A DNA stretch of 64,000 nt from Flavobacteriales bacterium (GCA_020635855.1 JACJYZ010000003.1:434001-498000), one strand, 5' to 3'; shown: positions 6,015-14,849, counted from the first letter of the stretch. Made by a program: numbers and translations. The notes: a model not told the origin generated them from the sequence alone.

Positions 6015-9000
6015 ATGAAAGAACAAAATCGAAACATTCATTTTTTTTTTTTTCAGGAACTTTTTTGTTTCATATTTATATTATCACTTCAATTTAATTC
6101 CTTTGCTCAAACCGGCCCTGGTGGAGTTGGCGATGCAACCAACAACAAATTATGGTTAAAGGCGGATTATTTAAGTCAGGGCGATGGCACAGCGGTTACG
6201 AGTTGGACGGATGCTTCGGGCAACGGGTTTGATTTTGCACAGGCCACCGGGAGCAAGCAGCCTACTTATAAGACGAATATCCTGAACGGTCAACCGGTAG
6301 TTCGTTTTGACGGTGGTGATGCCCTGAACAGCACAACCATTACCTCTAATGCAGGCGACCACACTGTGTTTGGAGTGTTGAACTCCACTTCCAACACCTA
6401 TACCTTTGACAATACCGATGGGGCAAGATGGCTGACCGCTATCCACACCAGCGGAGCATATTGGGACGGAGCATGGAAAGGGACTGCCATTGCCACAGGG
6501 GCAACGGTAAAGATACACAGTTGGGTGCTGGATGATGCCGGAGCAGAAGTGTTTACAGATGGTACAAGTTACACCACCGGCACGTGGGATGCTACCAGTA
6601 AAATGGGAGGCACGCAGGTACTGGGGGCAAGACAGGATCAGAGTACACAAATGATGACAGGTGATATGGGAGAATGGATTGTTTATGAAGGAGCATTGAA
6701 TACCGCACAGAGAATCATCGTAGAAAACTACCTTGCCAGCAAATACGGCATAACCATAGCCAATGATAAATACGCCCATCAGGGAACACATAAGGAAGAT
6801 GTAGCAGGGATCGGTTATGAAGATGCCTCCAACTTCCACACCGCAGCCCAGTCAGCAGGCATACTCAAAATATCCAACGCTGCATCACTGGATGTGGCAG
6901 GTGATTACCTCCTGTTCGGACATGATGACGGGGATGCTACAACGTGGACTACGGCTGAAGACCCTAATTCCGGTTCCAACTCTCAGCGACTGGCAAGAGA
7001 ATGGCGATTAGACGAAAGCGGAACTGTCGGCAGCATTACCGTAGGGGTACTGGTATCTGCTTTACCTGCGCTTCCAGGGGGGTACACCAATTATGTGATA
7101 TGGAAAGATGCAGATGGAGACTTTACGGCAGGGGCAACTCAATATCCCTTAACACAGAATGGTTCTTATTATGAAACAACCGGCCTCACTTTTACCGATG
7201 GGGATTATATAGCCATTGGTTGCATCAAGCCCGTTATCCAATTTACCCTTACTTCTTCCAGTGGTTCAGAGGCTACTACTCCTGCCACCATAGAAGTATC
7301 GCTAAACTATGCGTTAGGCAGTAATGCAACTGTTGACTATACCATTAACGGGGCAAGTACAGCTACGGGAGGCGGAACCGACTACACCCTTGCAGCAGGT
7401 ACAGCTACCATTACTTCCGGCTCTACCACTACCAATATATCTGCCACTATTGTGGATGACGGTACTCAGGAATCTTCCGAAACGATCATTCTCGACCTGT
7501 CCAATCCTTCTGCCGGTATTACACTGGGTGCTAATACACAGCACACCTATTCCATTAACGACAATGACGGCACAAGGGATATTGACTTTACCGTTGCATC
7601 CTCAAACGGAGCAGAAAACGTTACTCCCGTTGTGCTGACATTGCAAATTACCAACGGAGCGAGTTCCGGTACACAAACAGTTGACTACACGGTGTCGGGC
7701 ACAGCTACCGGAGGTGGTACTGACTATACCCTTGCTTCCGGGACAGCTACCATTGTAGCTCCTGCTACTACTACCACTATCAGTATTATTGTTGTTGATG
7801 ATGCGCTGGATGAAGCTGGCGAGACAGTTGTTGTATCTCTGTCTAATCCATCAGCAGGTGTAAACATCGGAACAAATGATGTTTATACCTATACCATCAA
7901 TGATGATGACGCTTCTCCAACCGTGCAGTTTACCACTACTTCTTCTTCCGGTTCAGAGGGCACTACGCCTGCTAATCTTGAACTATCCCTTTCTGCGGTG
8001 TCTGGACAAGATGTAACGGTAGATTACAATGTAACGGGAGGTACAGCTACCGGAGGTGGTACTGACTATACCCTTGCTTCCGGGACAGCTACCATTACAG
8101 CAGGTTCTACCACAACCAATATCAGTCCGGTTATTGTAGATGACGGAAGTGTCGAGCTTACGGAAACCATACAGGTAACCATCTCTAATCCGGGCAATGC
8201 CACGTTAGGGGCAAATACAACACATACATTTAACATCCTTGATAATGATGACGTTGGGTTTGTAGGCCCCGGAGGTGTGGGGAAAAGCACCAACAACAAA
8301 TTATGGTTAAAGGCGGATTATTTAAGTCAGGGCGATGGCACAGCGGTTACGAGTTGGACGGATGCTTCGGGCAACGGGTTTGATTTTGCACAGGCCACCG
8401 GGAGCAAGCAGCCTACTTATAAGACGAATATCCTGAACGGTCAACCGGTAGTTCGTTTTGACGGTGGTGATGCCCTGAACAGCACAACCATTACCTCTAA
8501 TGCAGGCGACCACACTGTGTTTGGAGTGTTGAACTCCACTTCCAACACCTATACCTTTGACAATACCGATGGGGCAAGATGGCTGACCGCTATCCACACC
8601 AGCGGAGCATATTGGGACGGAGCATGGAAAGGGACTGCCATTGCCACAGGGGCAACGGTAAAGATACACAGTTGGGTGCTGGATGATGCCGGAGCAGAAG
8701 TGTTTACAGATGGTACAAGTTACACCACCGGCACGTGGGATGCTACCAGTAAAATGGGAGGCACGCAGGTACTGGGGGCAAGACAGGATCAGAGTACACA
8801 AATGATGACAGGTGATATGGGAGAATGGATTGTTTATGAAGGAGCATTGAATACCGCACAGAGAATCATCGTAGAAAACTACCTTGCCAGCAAATACGGC
8901 ATAACCATAGCCAATGATAAATACGCCCATCAGGGAACACATAAGGAAGATGTAGCAGGGATCGGTTATGAAGATGCCTCCAACTTCCACACCGCAGCCC

Positions 9001-12000
9001 AGTCAGCAGGCATACTCAAAATATCCAACGCTGCATCACTGGATGTGGCAGGTGATTACCTCCTGTTCGGACATGATGACGGGGATGCTACAACGTGGAC
9101 TACGGCTGAAGACCCTAATTCCGGTTCCAACTCTCAGCGACTGGCAAGAGAATGGCGATTAGACGAAAGCGGAACTGTCGGCAGCATTACCGTAGGGGTA
9201 CTGGTATCTGCTTTACCTGCGCTTCCAGGGGGGTACACCAATTATGTGATATGGAAAGATGCAGATGGAGACTTTACGGCAGGGGCAACTCAATATCCCT
9301 TAACACAGAATGGTTCTTATTATGAAACAACCGGCCTCACTTTTACCGATGGGGATTATATAGCCATTGGTTGCATCAAGCCCGTTATCCAATTTACCCT
9401 TACTTCTTCCAGTGGTTCAGAGGCTACTACTCCTGCCACCATAGAAGTATCGCTAAACTATGCGTTAGGCAGTAATGCAACTGTTGACTATACCATTAAC
9501 GGGGCAAGTACAGCTACGGGAGGCGGAACCGACTACACCCTTGCAGCAGGTACAGCTACCATTACTTCCGGCTCTACCACTACCAATATATCTGCCACTA
9601 TTGTGGATGACGGTACTCAGGAATCTTCCGAAACGATCATTCTCGACCTGTCCAATCCTTCTGCCGGTATTACACTGGGTGCTAATACACAGCACACCTA
9701 TTCCATTAACGACAATGACGGCACAAGGGATATTGACTTTACCGTTGCATCCTCAAACGGAGCAGAAAACGTTACTCCCGTTGTGCTGACATTGCAAATT
9801 ACCAACGGAGCGAGTTCCGGTACACAAACAGTTGACTACACGGTGTCGGGCACAGCTACCGGAGGTGGTACTGACTATACCCTTGCTTCCGGGACAGCTA
9901 CCATTGTAGCTCCTGCTACTACTACCACTATCAGTATTATTGTTGTTGATGATGCGCTGGATGAAGCTGGCGAGACAGTTGTTGTATCTCTGTCTAATCC
10001 ATCAGCAGGTGTAAACATCGGAACAAATGATGTTTATACCTATACCATCAATGATGATGACGCTTCTCCAACCGTGCAGTTTACCACTACTTCTTCTTCC
10101 GGTTCAGAGGGCACTACGCCTGCTAATCTTGAACTATCCCTTTCTGCGGTGTCTGGACAAGATGTAACGGTAGATTACAATGTAACGGGAGGTACAGCTA
10201 CCGGAGGTGGTACTGACTATACCCTTGCTTCCGGGACAGCTACCATTACAGCAGGTTCTACCACAACCAATATCAGTCCGGTTATTGTAGATGACGGAAG
10301 TGTCGAGCTTACGGAAACCATACAGGTAACCATCTCTAATCCGGGCAATGCCACGTTAGGGGCAAATACAACACATACATTTAACATCCTTGATAATGAT
10401 GACGTTGGGTTTGTAGGCCCCGGAGGTGTGGGGAAAAGCACCAACAACAAATTATGGTTAAAGGCGGATTATTTAAGTCAGGGCGATGGCACAGCGGTTA
10501 CGAGTTGGACGGATGCTTCGGGCAACGGGTTTGATTTTGCACAGGCCACCGGGAGCAAGCAGCCTACTTATAAGACGAATATCCTGAACGGTCAACCGGT
10601 AGTTCGTTTTGACGGTGGTGATGCCCTGAACAGCACAACCATTACCTCTAATGCAGGCGACCACACTGTGTTTGGAGTGTTGAACTCCACTTCCAACACC
10701 TATACCTTTGACAATACCGATGGGGCAAGATGGCTGACCGCTATCCACACCAGCGGAGCATATTGGGACGGAGCATGGAAAGGGACTGCCATTGCCACAG
10801 GGGCAACGGTAAAGATACACAGTTGGGTGCTGGATGATGCCGGAGCAGAAGTGTTTACAGATGGTACAAGTTACACCACCGGCACGTGGGATGCTACCAG
10901 TAAAATGGGAGGCACGCAGGTACTGGGGGCAAGACAGGATCAGAGTACACAAATGATGACAGGTGATATGGGAGAATGGATTGTTTATGAAGGAGCATTG
11001 AATACCGCACAGAGAATCATCGTAGAAAACTACCTTGCCAGCAAATACGGCATAACCATAGCCAATGATAAATACGCCCATCAGGGAACACATAAGGAAG
11101 ATGTAGCAGGGATCGGTTATGAAGATGCCTCCAACTTCCACACCGCAGCCCAGTCAGCAGGCATACTCAAAATATCCAACGCTACATCACTGGATGTGGC
11201 AGGTGATTACCTCCTGTTCGGACATGATGACGGGGATGCTACAACGTGGACTACGGCTGAAATACCGGGAAATATAACCAACATACAAAGAATTGCAAGA
11301 GAATGGAGAGTGGATATAACCGGTACTCTTGGTAGCGTTTCAATGAGTATTGATCCTGCTGGTCTTCCGGGGTTGCCAGCAAATTACCATACGTATGCTA
11401 TTCTTGTGGATGCAAATGGAAATTTTTCTACTGGTGCCAGTTTTTATCCCATGACATTTTCAGGAGGAAACTGGGAGGTGTCAGGAATAAATATTACTGA
11501 TAACGACTACATATCAGTTGCAATAGTACATAATGTATCTGTTCAGTCAGGTAATTTAAATACGGCTTCAACATGGGCTGCAAATGTAGCCCCTTCATCC
11601 GGTGAAGATGTAATTATTTCTGGTGGTTATACAGTTTCTTTGACAGCGGATTTCTCAGTAGGATCAGTTGATTTTCTTTCAGGAAAAATAAATTTGAGTG
11701 GCAGTAATCTTACGATTGCCTCAACAGGCACTATTACAGGTTACAACGCAACTAATTACATCCAGGCGGATGGAGCAGGAGAATTAAAAAAATCATGGAC
11801 AGCCATTGGTTCTTTTACATATCCAGTTGGGGATGCCTCTAATTATAGCCCCTTTACAATCACATTTAATGCAGGAACCGGATTTGCGGGAGCGGATTTA
11901 GCCGTAAGGGTTGTAGATGCTATTCATCCAAATGAAGATAAATCAGATCACATTACAAGGTATTGGGTAGTAACTCCCACTGGTATCAGCACTCCTGATT

Positions 12001-12731
12001 TTGATCTGAGCTATATTTATGTTGATGCCGACATAGTAGGAACTGAAGCAAATATGTTTGCCCGTAAATGGAGTGCAGGCTCCTGGACTGATTATGACGC
12101 TGTAAATGCACCTGCCAATACTCTTACCGGAAGCAATATCACTTCATTTAGCAATTTTGGAGGTGGAGGCGGAGCACCACTTCCGATTGAATTGCTGTAC
12201 TTTGATGCCAAATTGATTGGCGATGTCGTACAGCTTAATTGGTCAACTGCTACCGAAACCAATAATGATTTCTTTACTATTGAAAAATCTCAAAATGGTA
12301 TGGCCTTTGAGAAAGTAACAACTGTTGATGGGGCAGGCAATAGTAGTTCTATTCAGAATTATTCAGCCATTGACGAAAACCCGTACAAAGGTATTTCCTA
12401 CTACCGCCTCAAGCAAACCGATTTTGACGGCAAATATGAATACTCCGACCTTGTGGCGGTTCAGTATGTCAAAGAAGCGGATGTTAGAATATTCCCCAAC
12501 CCGTTGGATGGAAGCACCTTTTATTTAAGTATGAACGGATCAGAAGGGCAAGAGGTACTGGTGGTACTGTATAATCCGTTGGGGTCGGAGGTTTATTCTA
12601 TGGCCATTGTTCAGCAGGAAGGGCCTATGCTTAGAGTCATAGATTTGAAAAATAAATTGTCACCCGGAATATATCTTATTATTGGAAGCAGCCGAAACGA
12701 GTTGTTTCGACAGAAGTTGATCATTCGATGA
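6015..12731 (+). CDS. Giant T9SS-sorted adhesin-like protein (LamG-like + Calx-beta repeats)
   Basis: The 2238-residue protein starts at ATG 6015, which directly precedes a signal peptide (hydrophobic core ending SFAQ). The frame is open further upstream to 5772, so ATGs at 5829 and 5919 are alternatives. After the signal comes a LamG-like lectin-fold module (NNKLWLKADYLSQGDG..., about 200 residues), a spacer domain and three Calx-beta modules (motifs GSEGTTPANLELSLS, DYTLASGTATI, NILDNDD). The whole set is present twice and the first part a third time, because of a 2151-bp direct repeat. A unique region follows, then a C-terminal T9SS type A sorting domain (IFPNPLDGSTFYLS ... KLIIR). Such proteins are exported by T9SS and bind surfaces or glycans. 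It sits inside a phage-like element, with a T13 tract in its signal-peptide codons. Confidence 0.85.
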   Translation: MKEQNRNIHFFFFQELFCFIFILSLQFNSFAQTGPGGVGDATNNKLWLKADYLSQGDGTAVTSWTDASGNGFDFAQATGSKQPTYKTNILNGQPVVRFDGGDALNSTTITSNAGDHTVFGVLNSTSNTYTFDNTDGARWLTAIHTSGAYWDGAWKGTAIATGATVKIHSWVLDDAGAEVFTDGTSYTTGTWDATSKMGGTQVLGARQDQSTQMMTGDMGEWIVYEGALNTAQRIIVENYLASKYGITIANDKYAHQGTHKEDVAGIGYEDASNFHTAAQSAGILKISNAASLDVAGDYLLFGHDDGDATTWTTAEDPNSGSNSQRLAREWRLDESGTVGSITVGVLVSALPALPGGYTNYVIWKDADGDFTAGATQYPLTQNGSYYETTGLTFTDGDYIAIGCIKPVIQFTLTSSSGSEATTPATIEVSLNYALGSNATVDYTINGASTATGGGTDYTLAAGTATITSGSTTTNISATIVDDGTQESSETIILDLSNPSAGITLGANTQHTYSINDNDGTRDIDFTVASSNGAENVTPVVLTLQITNGASSGTQTVDYTVSGTATGGGTDYTLASGTATIVAPATTTTISIIVVDDALDEAGETVVVSLSNPSAGVNIGTNDVYTYTINDDDASPTVQFTTTSSSGSEGTTPANLELSLSAVSGQDVTVDYNVTGGTATGGGTDYTLASGTATITAGSTTTNISPVIVDDGSVELTETIQVTISNPGNATLGANTTHTFNILDNDDVGFVGPGGVGKSTNNKLWLKADYLSQGDGTAVTSWTDASGNGFDFAQATGSKQPTYKTNILNGQPVVRFDGGDALNSTTITSNAGDHTVFGVLNSTSNTYTFDNTDGARWLTAIHTSGAYWDGAWKGTAIATGATVKIHSWVLDDAGAEVFTDGTSYTTGTWDATSKMGGTQVLGARQDQSTQMMTGDMGEWIVYEGALNTAQRIIVENYLASKYGITIANDKYAHQGTHKEDVAGIGYEDASNFHTAAQSAGILKISNAASLDVAGDYLLFGHDDGDATTWTTAEDPNSGSNSQRLAREWRLDESGTVGSITVGVLVSALPALPGGYTNYVIWKDADGDFTAGATQYPLTQNGSYYETTGLTFTDGDYIAIGCIKPVIQFTLTSSSGSEATTPATIEVSLNYALGSNATVDYTINGASTATGGGTDYTLAAGTATITSGSTTTNISATIVDDGTQESSETIILDLSNPSAGITLGANTQHTYSINDNDGTRDIDFTVASSNGAENVTPVVLTLQITNGASSGTQTVDYTVSGTATGGGTDYTLASGTATIVAPATTTTISIIVVDDALDEAGETVVVSLSNPSAGVNIGTNDVYTYTINDDDASPTVQFTTTSSSGSEGTTPANLELSLSAVSGQDVTVDYNVTGGTATGGGTDYTLASGTATITAGSTTTNISPVIVDDGSVELTETIQVTISNPGNATLGANTTHTFNILDNDDVGFVGPGGVGKSTNNKLWLKADYLSQGDGTAVTSWTDASGNGFDFAQATGSKQPTYKTNILNGQPVVRFDGGDALNSTTITSNAGDHTVFGVLNSTSNTYTFDNTDGARWLTAIHTSGAYWDGAWKGTAIATGATVKIHSWVLDDAGAEVFTDGTSYTTGTWDATSKMGGTQVLGARQDQSTQMMTGDMGEWIVYEGALNTAQRIIVENYLASKYGITIANDKYAHQGTHKEDVAGIGYEDASNFHTAAQSAGILKISNATSLDVAGDYLLFGHDDGDATTWTTAEIPGNITNIQRIAREWRVDITGTLGSVSMSIDPAGLPGLPANYHTYAILVDANGNFSTGASFYPMTFSGGNWEVSGINITDNDYISVAIVHNVSVQSGNLNTASTWAANVAPSSGEDVIISGGYTVSLTADFSVGSVDFLSGKINLSGSNLTIASTGTITGYNATNYIQADGAGELKKSWTAIGSFTYPVGDASNYSPFTITFNAGTGFAGADLAVRVVDAIHPNEDKSDHITRYWVVTPTGISTPDFDLSYIYVDADIVGTEANMFARKWSAGSWTDYDAVNAPANTLTGSNITSFSNFGGGGGAPLPIELLYFDAKLIGDVVQLNWSTATETNNDFFTIEKSQNGMAFEKVTTVDGAGNSSSIQNYSAIDENPYKGISYYRLKQTDFDGKYEYSDLVAVQYVKEADVRIFPNPLDGSTFYLSMNGSEGQEVLVVLYNPLGSEVYSMAIVQQEGPMLRVIDLKNKLSPGIYLIIGSSRNELFRQKLIIR
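6041..6053 (+). repeat. T13 homopolymer inside signal-peptide codons
   Basis: Thirteen thymines supply the last base of a His codon and four Phe codons of the giant protein's signal peptide. Thirteen keeps the frame open. With 14 the frame reaches a TAA near 6095, and with 12 a TAA near 6156, so any single-base slip truncates the protein. This is the classic form of an on/off slippage switch. Confidence 0.9.
6138..8288 (+). repeat. 2151-bp direct repeat, copy 1
   Basis: First copy of a long direct repeat inside the giant surface gene. Identity with copy 2 begins at ACCAACAACAAATTATGG (6138) and the period is exactly 2151 bases (717 codons). The translated residues of copies 1 and 2 agree throughout. 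Confidence 0.9.
8289..10439 (+). repeat. 2151-bp direct repeat, copy 2
   Basis: Second full copy, directly abutting copy 1. No difference from copy 1 was found in the stretches compared, and the shadow reading frames on both strands are identical too, which argues for near-identity at the DNA level and a recent duplication. Confidence 0.9.
10440..11261 (+). repeat. Partial third copy of the 2151-bp repeat
   Basis: The third copy matches the first 822 bases, with one visible change at 11184 (G to A, Ala to Thr), and then diverges sharply after GGCTGAA at 11261 into a related but distinct sequence (IPGNITNIQRIAREWRVD against DPNSGSNSQRLAREWRLD). Divergence at a defined point suggests that the duplication unit was copied from an ancestral single-copy gene with this 3' part. 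Confidence 0.85.
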
Positions 12732-12840
12732 TTATATTGTGGTTAATACGGTCAATCAAATTGCACTCATGTTCTCAGAACTTGACGACCTGAAAAGACA
12801 TCACTATCAGTATCTTACCTAAAGCAGACAGATATCTTCT

Positions 12841-14094
12841 CTATACATTTACTATCAGTTCATTCGCATCATCGAGCACCTTGCTGTCAAAGCTGTCCAG
12901 ATAAACCTCCGTTGTTTTCAGATCACCGTGCCCAAGGCTTTCACCGATGACTTCGGTGGGTATGCCTTTTCGTTTGGCAATGGATGCCCAGGTGTGCCGG
13001 ATCACATAGGTGGTTAGATTTATTTCCGGTGCACCGATCAGTTTGGCGATTTTCCTGAAACGCCTGTTGTAACGGTTCCGTTTCTGGTTGTAGGTGTCCA
13101 GTCCGGTTTTAGTGTTCTCAAATCCGATAGGGAAGACATAATCTTCCGGTGCTTTGTCTTTTAGCTTGTAGTCATTCAGTATCCTGACAGACTCATCCGT
13201 CAGTTTGATGGAAAAGTCTTTGTTGTTTTTGCTCCGGGTATAGATGAGCCTGCCCTCCACCAGTTTGTTACCCTTGTATTTGGTGTCAATGATCTGCTTT
13301 GCTTTCAGCTTGGCCAGATCCACAAAGTTCATCCCCCGGTTGTTGAACATGAACAGGAAATAGTTCTGTGCGTTCCAGTCTGCTTCGCCTTCCCTTGTTT
13401 CCTTGTCAAATTTCAGCTCCCGCACTTTTCCGATGATGTCCTGGCTCACCGCCCGCTTCTTTGTCTTTTTTGTTTTGATGGAGAAGTTTTTGAAAGGTTC
13501 AGCAGTGTAGCTTTCCAGTTCCCTGTTGGCTGCATTGAGAATAGCCCGTAATGTTTTCAGATAAATGCTGATGGTGTTCACCGTATTTCCCTTGCTGAGT
13601 TCTGCTGCCTCAAAGTCTTTCAGGAAGGTGATGTCTATTTCATTCAGTTGCAATCCTTCTTTGTCCCAGAAGTTCAGAGCAGACCGTACTGACCGGTCAT
13701 ATATTTTGGCGGTGCCATGGTTTCCGGCTTTTCTTTTCCTTTCAATAAGCACATCAGCCCATTCCCTCAAAGTCATGGCGCTTTCCCTGCTTTTCCGGTT
13801 GGGATCATACGACATGATGAGTTCCTTTACTTCATCAGGACTTAGCAGATCAATCTTTTCAATATTCTCAGAAATAGCCTGATTCGCTCTGGCCAGTTCA
13901 TTACCCAGGTAAGCATTTACCCTTCCGGAGTTGGGATAATTTTTCACTCTGTTGCCAGCCCACTGATTTTCCTTGCAGGAATATTTTAGTTTAATTTCCT
14001 TGGAGTTCCGGTTATGGACAATCCTCAACTTTATTCTATATTCGCCATTCTTATTGGCCCTTCGGGTATCGAGAAACAAATAGGCAGAAGTCAT
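12841..14094 (-). CDS. Tyrosine recombinase (integrase) of the phage-like element
   Basis: The 417-residue protein from ATG 14094 (the frame extends to 14151) has the Bacteroidota integrase build: an N-terminal arm-binding domain (YLFLDTRRANKNGEYRIKLR), a SAM-like core-binding domain (TLREWADVLIERK) and a C-terminal catalytic domain. The catalytic set is visible as NNRGMNFVDLAKLK (first Arg), a Lys in IYTRSKNNKDF, YVIRHTWAS (second Arg and His), LGHGDLKTTEVYLD (His and the nucleophilic Tyr). The first His of the usual HxxRH box is Tyr here, as is common in this group. It points inward, 197 bases from a tRNA-Asp fragment that is the likely attachment site, and catalyses integration and excision of the element. 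Confidence 0.9.
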   Translation of the reverse strand: MTSAYLFLDTRRANKNGEYRIKLRIVHNRNSKEIKLKYSCKENQWAGNRVKNYPNSGRVNAYLGNELARANQAISENIEKIDLLSPDEVKELIMSYDPNRKSRESAMTLREWADVLIERKRKAGNHGTAKIYDRSVRSALNFWDKEGLQLNEIDITFLKDFEAAELSKGNTVNTISIYLKTLRAILNAANRELESYTAEPFKNFSIKTKKTKKRAVSQDIIGKVRELKFDKETREGEADWNAQNYFLFMFNNRGMNFVDLAKLKAKQIIDTKYKGNKLVEGRLIYTRSKNNKDFSIKLTDESVRILNDYKLKDKAPEDYVFPIGFENTKTGLDTYNQKRNRYNRRFRKIAKLIGAPEINLTTYVIRHTWASIAKRKGIPTEVIGESLGHGDLKTTEVYLDSFDSKVLDDANELIVNV

Positions 14095-14290
14095 GGTTTT
14101 TGAGTTAAATTTGGTAAAAATCAACGCTTGGCTAATTAACAAAATTTTCAAGCAATTTTCAAGCAGAAAGTGGTTTATTTTGGTTTCCGGTGAATTGTAA
14201 TGAAATTAAAAAAACTCAAAAACCATTGATAATAAAGGGTTTTAGGAATAAAATGACAGATTTAAAAACAGTAGAAAACAGTAATAAACA

Positions 14291-14335
14291 TGCCTGTCAC
14301 GCAGGAGGTCGCGAGTTCGAGTCTCGTCCGGACCG
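14291..14335 (+). other. tRNA-Asp 3' fragment, predicted attachment site (att)
   Basis: The 45 bases TGCCTGTCACGCAGG... up to CCGGACCG match the 3' part of a bacterial tRNA-Asp: second half of the anticodon stem with anticodon GTC in CTGTCAC, variable loop AGGTC, T arm GCGAGTTCGAGTCTCGT, acceptor strand CCGGACC and discriminator G. The 5' half is absent; the upstream sequence is AT-rich element DNA. Integrases of this type recombine into the 3' end of tRNA genes and leave such a fragment at the far end, so the intact tRNA-Asp is expected at the other end, left of the window. Confidence 0.85.
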
Positions 14336-14343
14336 CTGAGATG

Positions 14344-14375
14344 AGCCCTTTCCGTTTGGAGAGGGCTTTTTTTTT
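14344..14375 (+). terminator. Rho-independent terminator of the tRNA-Asp locus
   Basis: The stem AGCCCTTTCC / GGAGAGGGCT (one G-T pair, loop GTTT) is followed by nine T residues, eight bases after the tRNA fragment. It was probably the terminator of the original tRNA gene, displaced to this side by integration. Confidence 0.8.
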
Positions 14376-14384
14376 GATGCACCC

Positions 14385-14500
14385 CATCCGGTAGTTCAGT
14401 TGGTTAGAATGTCCCGCAAGTAATGCGGGAAGGTCGCGAGTTCCCTGCCTGCCGATGCACGGGCCTGGGCGACGGCAGGCAGGGAGTCTCGTCCGGATCG
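14385..14500 (+). pseudogene. tRNA-Asp-like sequence broken by two palindromes
   Basis: CATCCGGTAGTTCAGTTGGT and the following TAGAAT are the 5' half (acceptor and D arm) of a tRNA-Asp. The anticodon arm is replaced by the palindrome TCCCGC-AAGTAAT-GCGGGA, then AGGTCGCGAGTTC (variable loop and T stem) follows. The T loop is interrupted at 14443-14484 by a second palindrome with 12-bp arms before AGTCTCGTCCGGAT closes the T and acceptor stems. The anticodon loop lacks U33 and GTC, and the T loop is destroyed, so it cannot be a normal tRNA. A second tRNA-Asp copy invaded by mobile palindromes is the simplest reading. Confidence 0.7.
14443..14484. repeat. Palindromic insert with 12-bp perfect arms
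   Basis: CCCTGCCTGCCG (14443-14454) and CGGCAGGCAGGG (14473-14484) are perfect reverse complements around an 18-base GC-rich loop. The insert lies within the T loop of the tRNA-like sequence and looks like a REP-type mobile palindrome. Confidence 0.75.
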
Positions 14501-14504
14501 CCTT

Positions 14505-14538
14505 CGCCCGCCATAGCTTTAGCAAGGGCGTTTTTTTT
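14505..14538 (+). terminator. Terminator-like hairpin after tRNA-like sequence
   Basis: CGCCC (14505-14509) pairs with GGGCG (14526-14530) and is followed by eight Ts. The loop is long (16 bases) with little internal pairing, so it is weaker than the one at 14344, but the T run directly after the stem fits a terminator of the second tRNA copy. Confidence 0.5.
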
Positions 14539-14572
14539 ATGGAATGGGCTTATCCGTGGCGGACAACCAATC

Positions 14573-14685
14573 CCAACGGGATTGAAAGTTTATAGGCGAT
14601 TGCATGTGTACGATGATGTACGACCCCAACGGGGTCGCAGCATTTTCTGACGTTCGTGTTTTCTGTAAACGTTGAATCCCGATGG
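14573..14685. repeat. 113-bp inverted-repeat element (MITE/REP-like)
   Basis: The left end (14573-14595) and the right end (14663-14685) are reverse complements at 19 of 23 positions. Both share the core CGGGATT and GTTTA. A central perfect palindrome GACCCCAACGGGGTC lies at 14622-14636. It has no coding potential and looks like a small dispersed palindromic element. Together with the terminator this accounts for the whole gap between the tRNA-like sequence and the YHYH gene. Confidence 0.6.
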
Positions 14686-14849
14686 CATTCTTTCATCCGT
14701 CAATGGATGTTTATCCTTCATCGTTTACAAAAAACAAAGCTACCTGCCGTCACAAGGGTCTGCGCAACGACGTCTTTGTTGATCCATCCCCCCCATTTTT
14801 CCTCCCCCGCAACCTCTCCTCCCCTATCACAGTATACAGGTCAAAATTG

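Noticed and set aside
6171..11141. Three 222-residue minus-strand frames inside the giant surface gene
   Set aside because: They are identical shadows of the 2151-bp repeat, antisense to the real coding frame, with no start context or known family.
14262..14650. Frames over the tRNA-like region (14262-14525 minus, 14423-14650 plus)
   Set aside because: They overlap the tRNA fragment, palindromes and terminators, and their residues follow from the repeat sequence.
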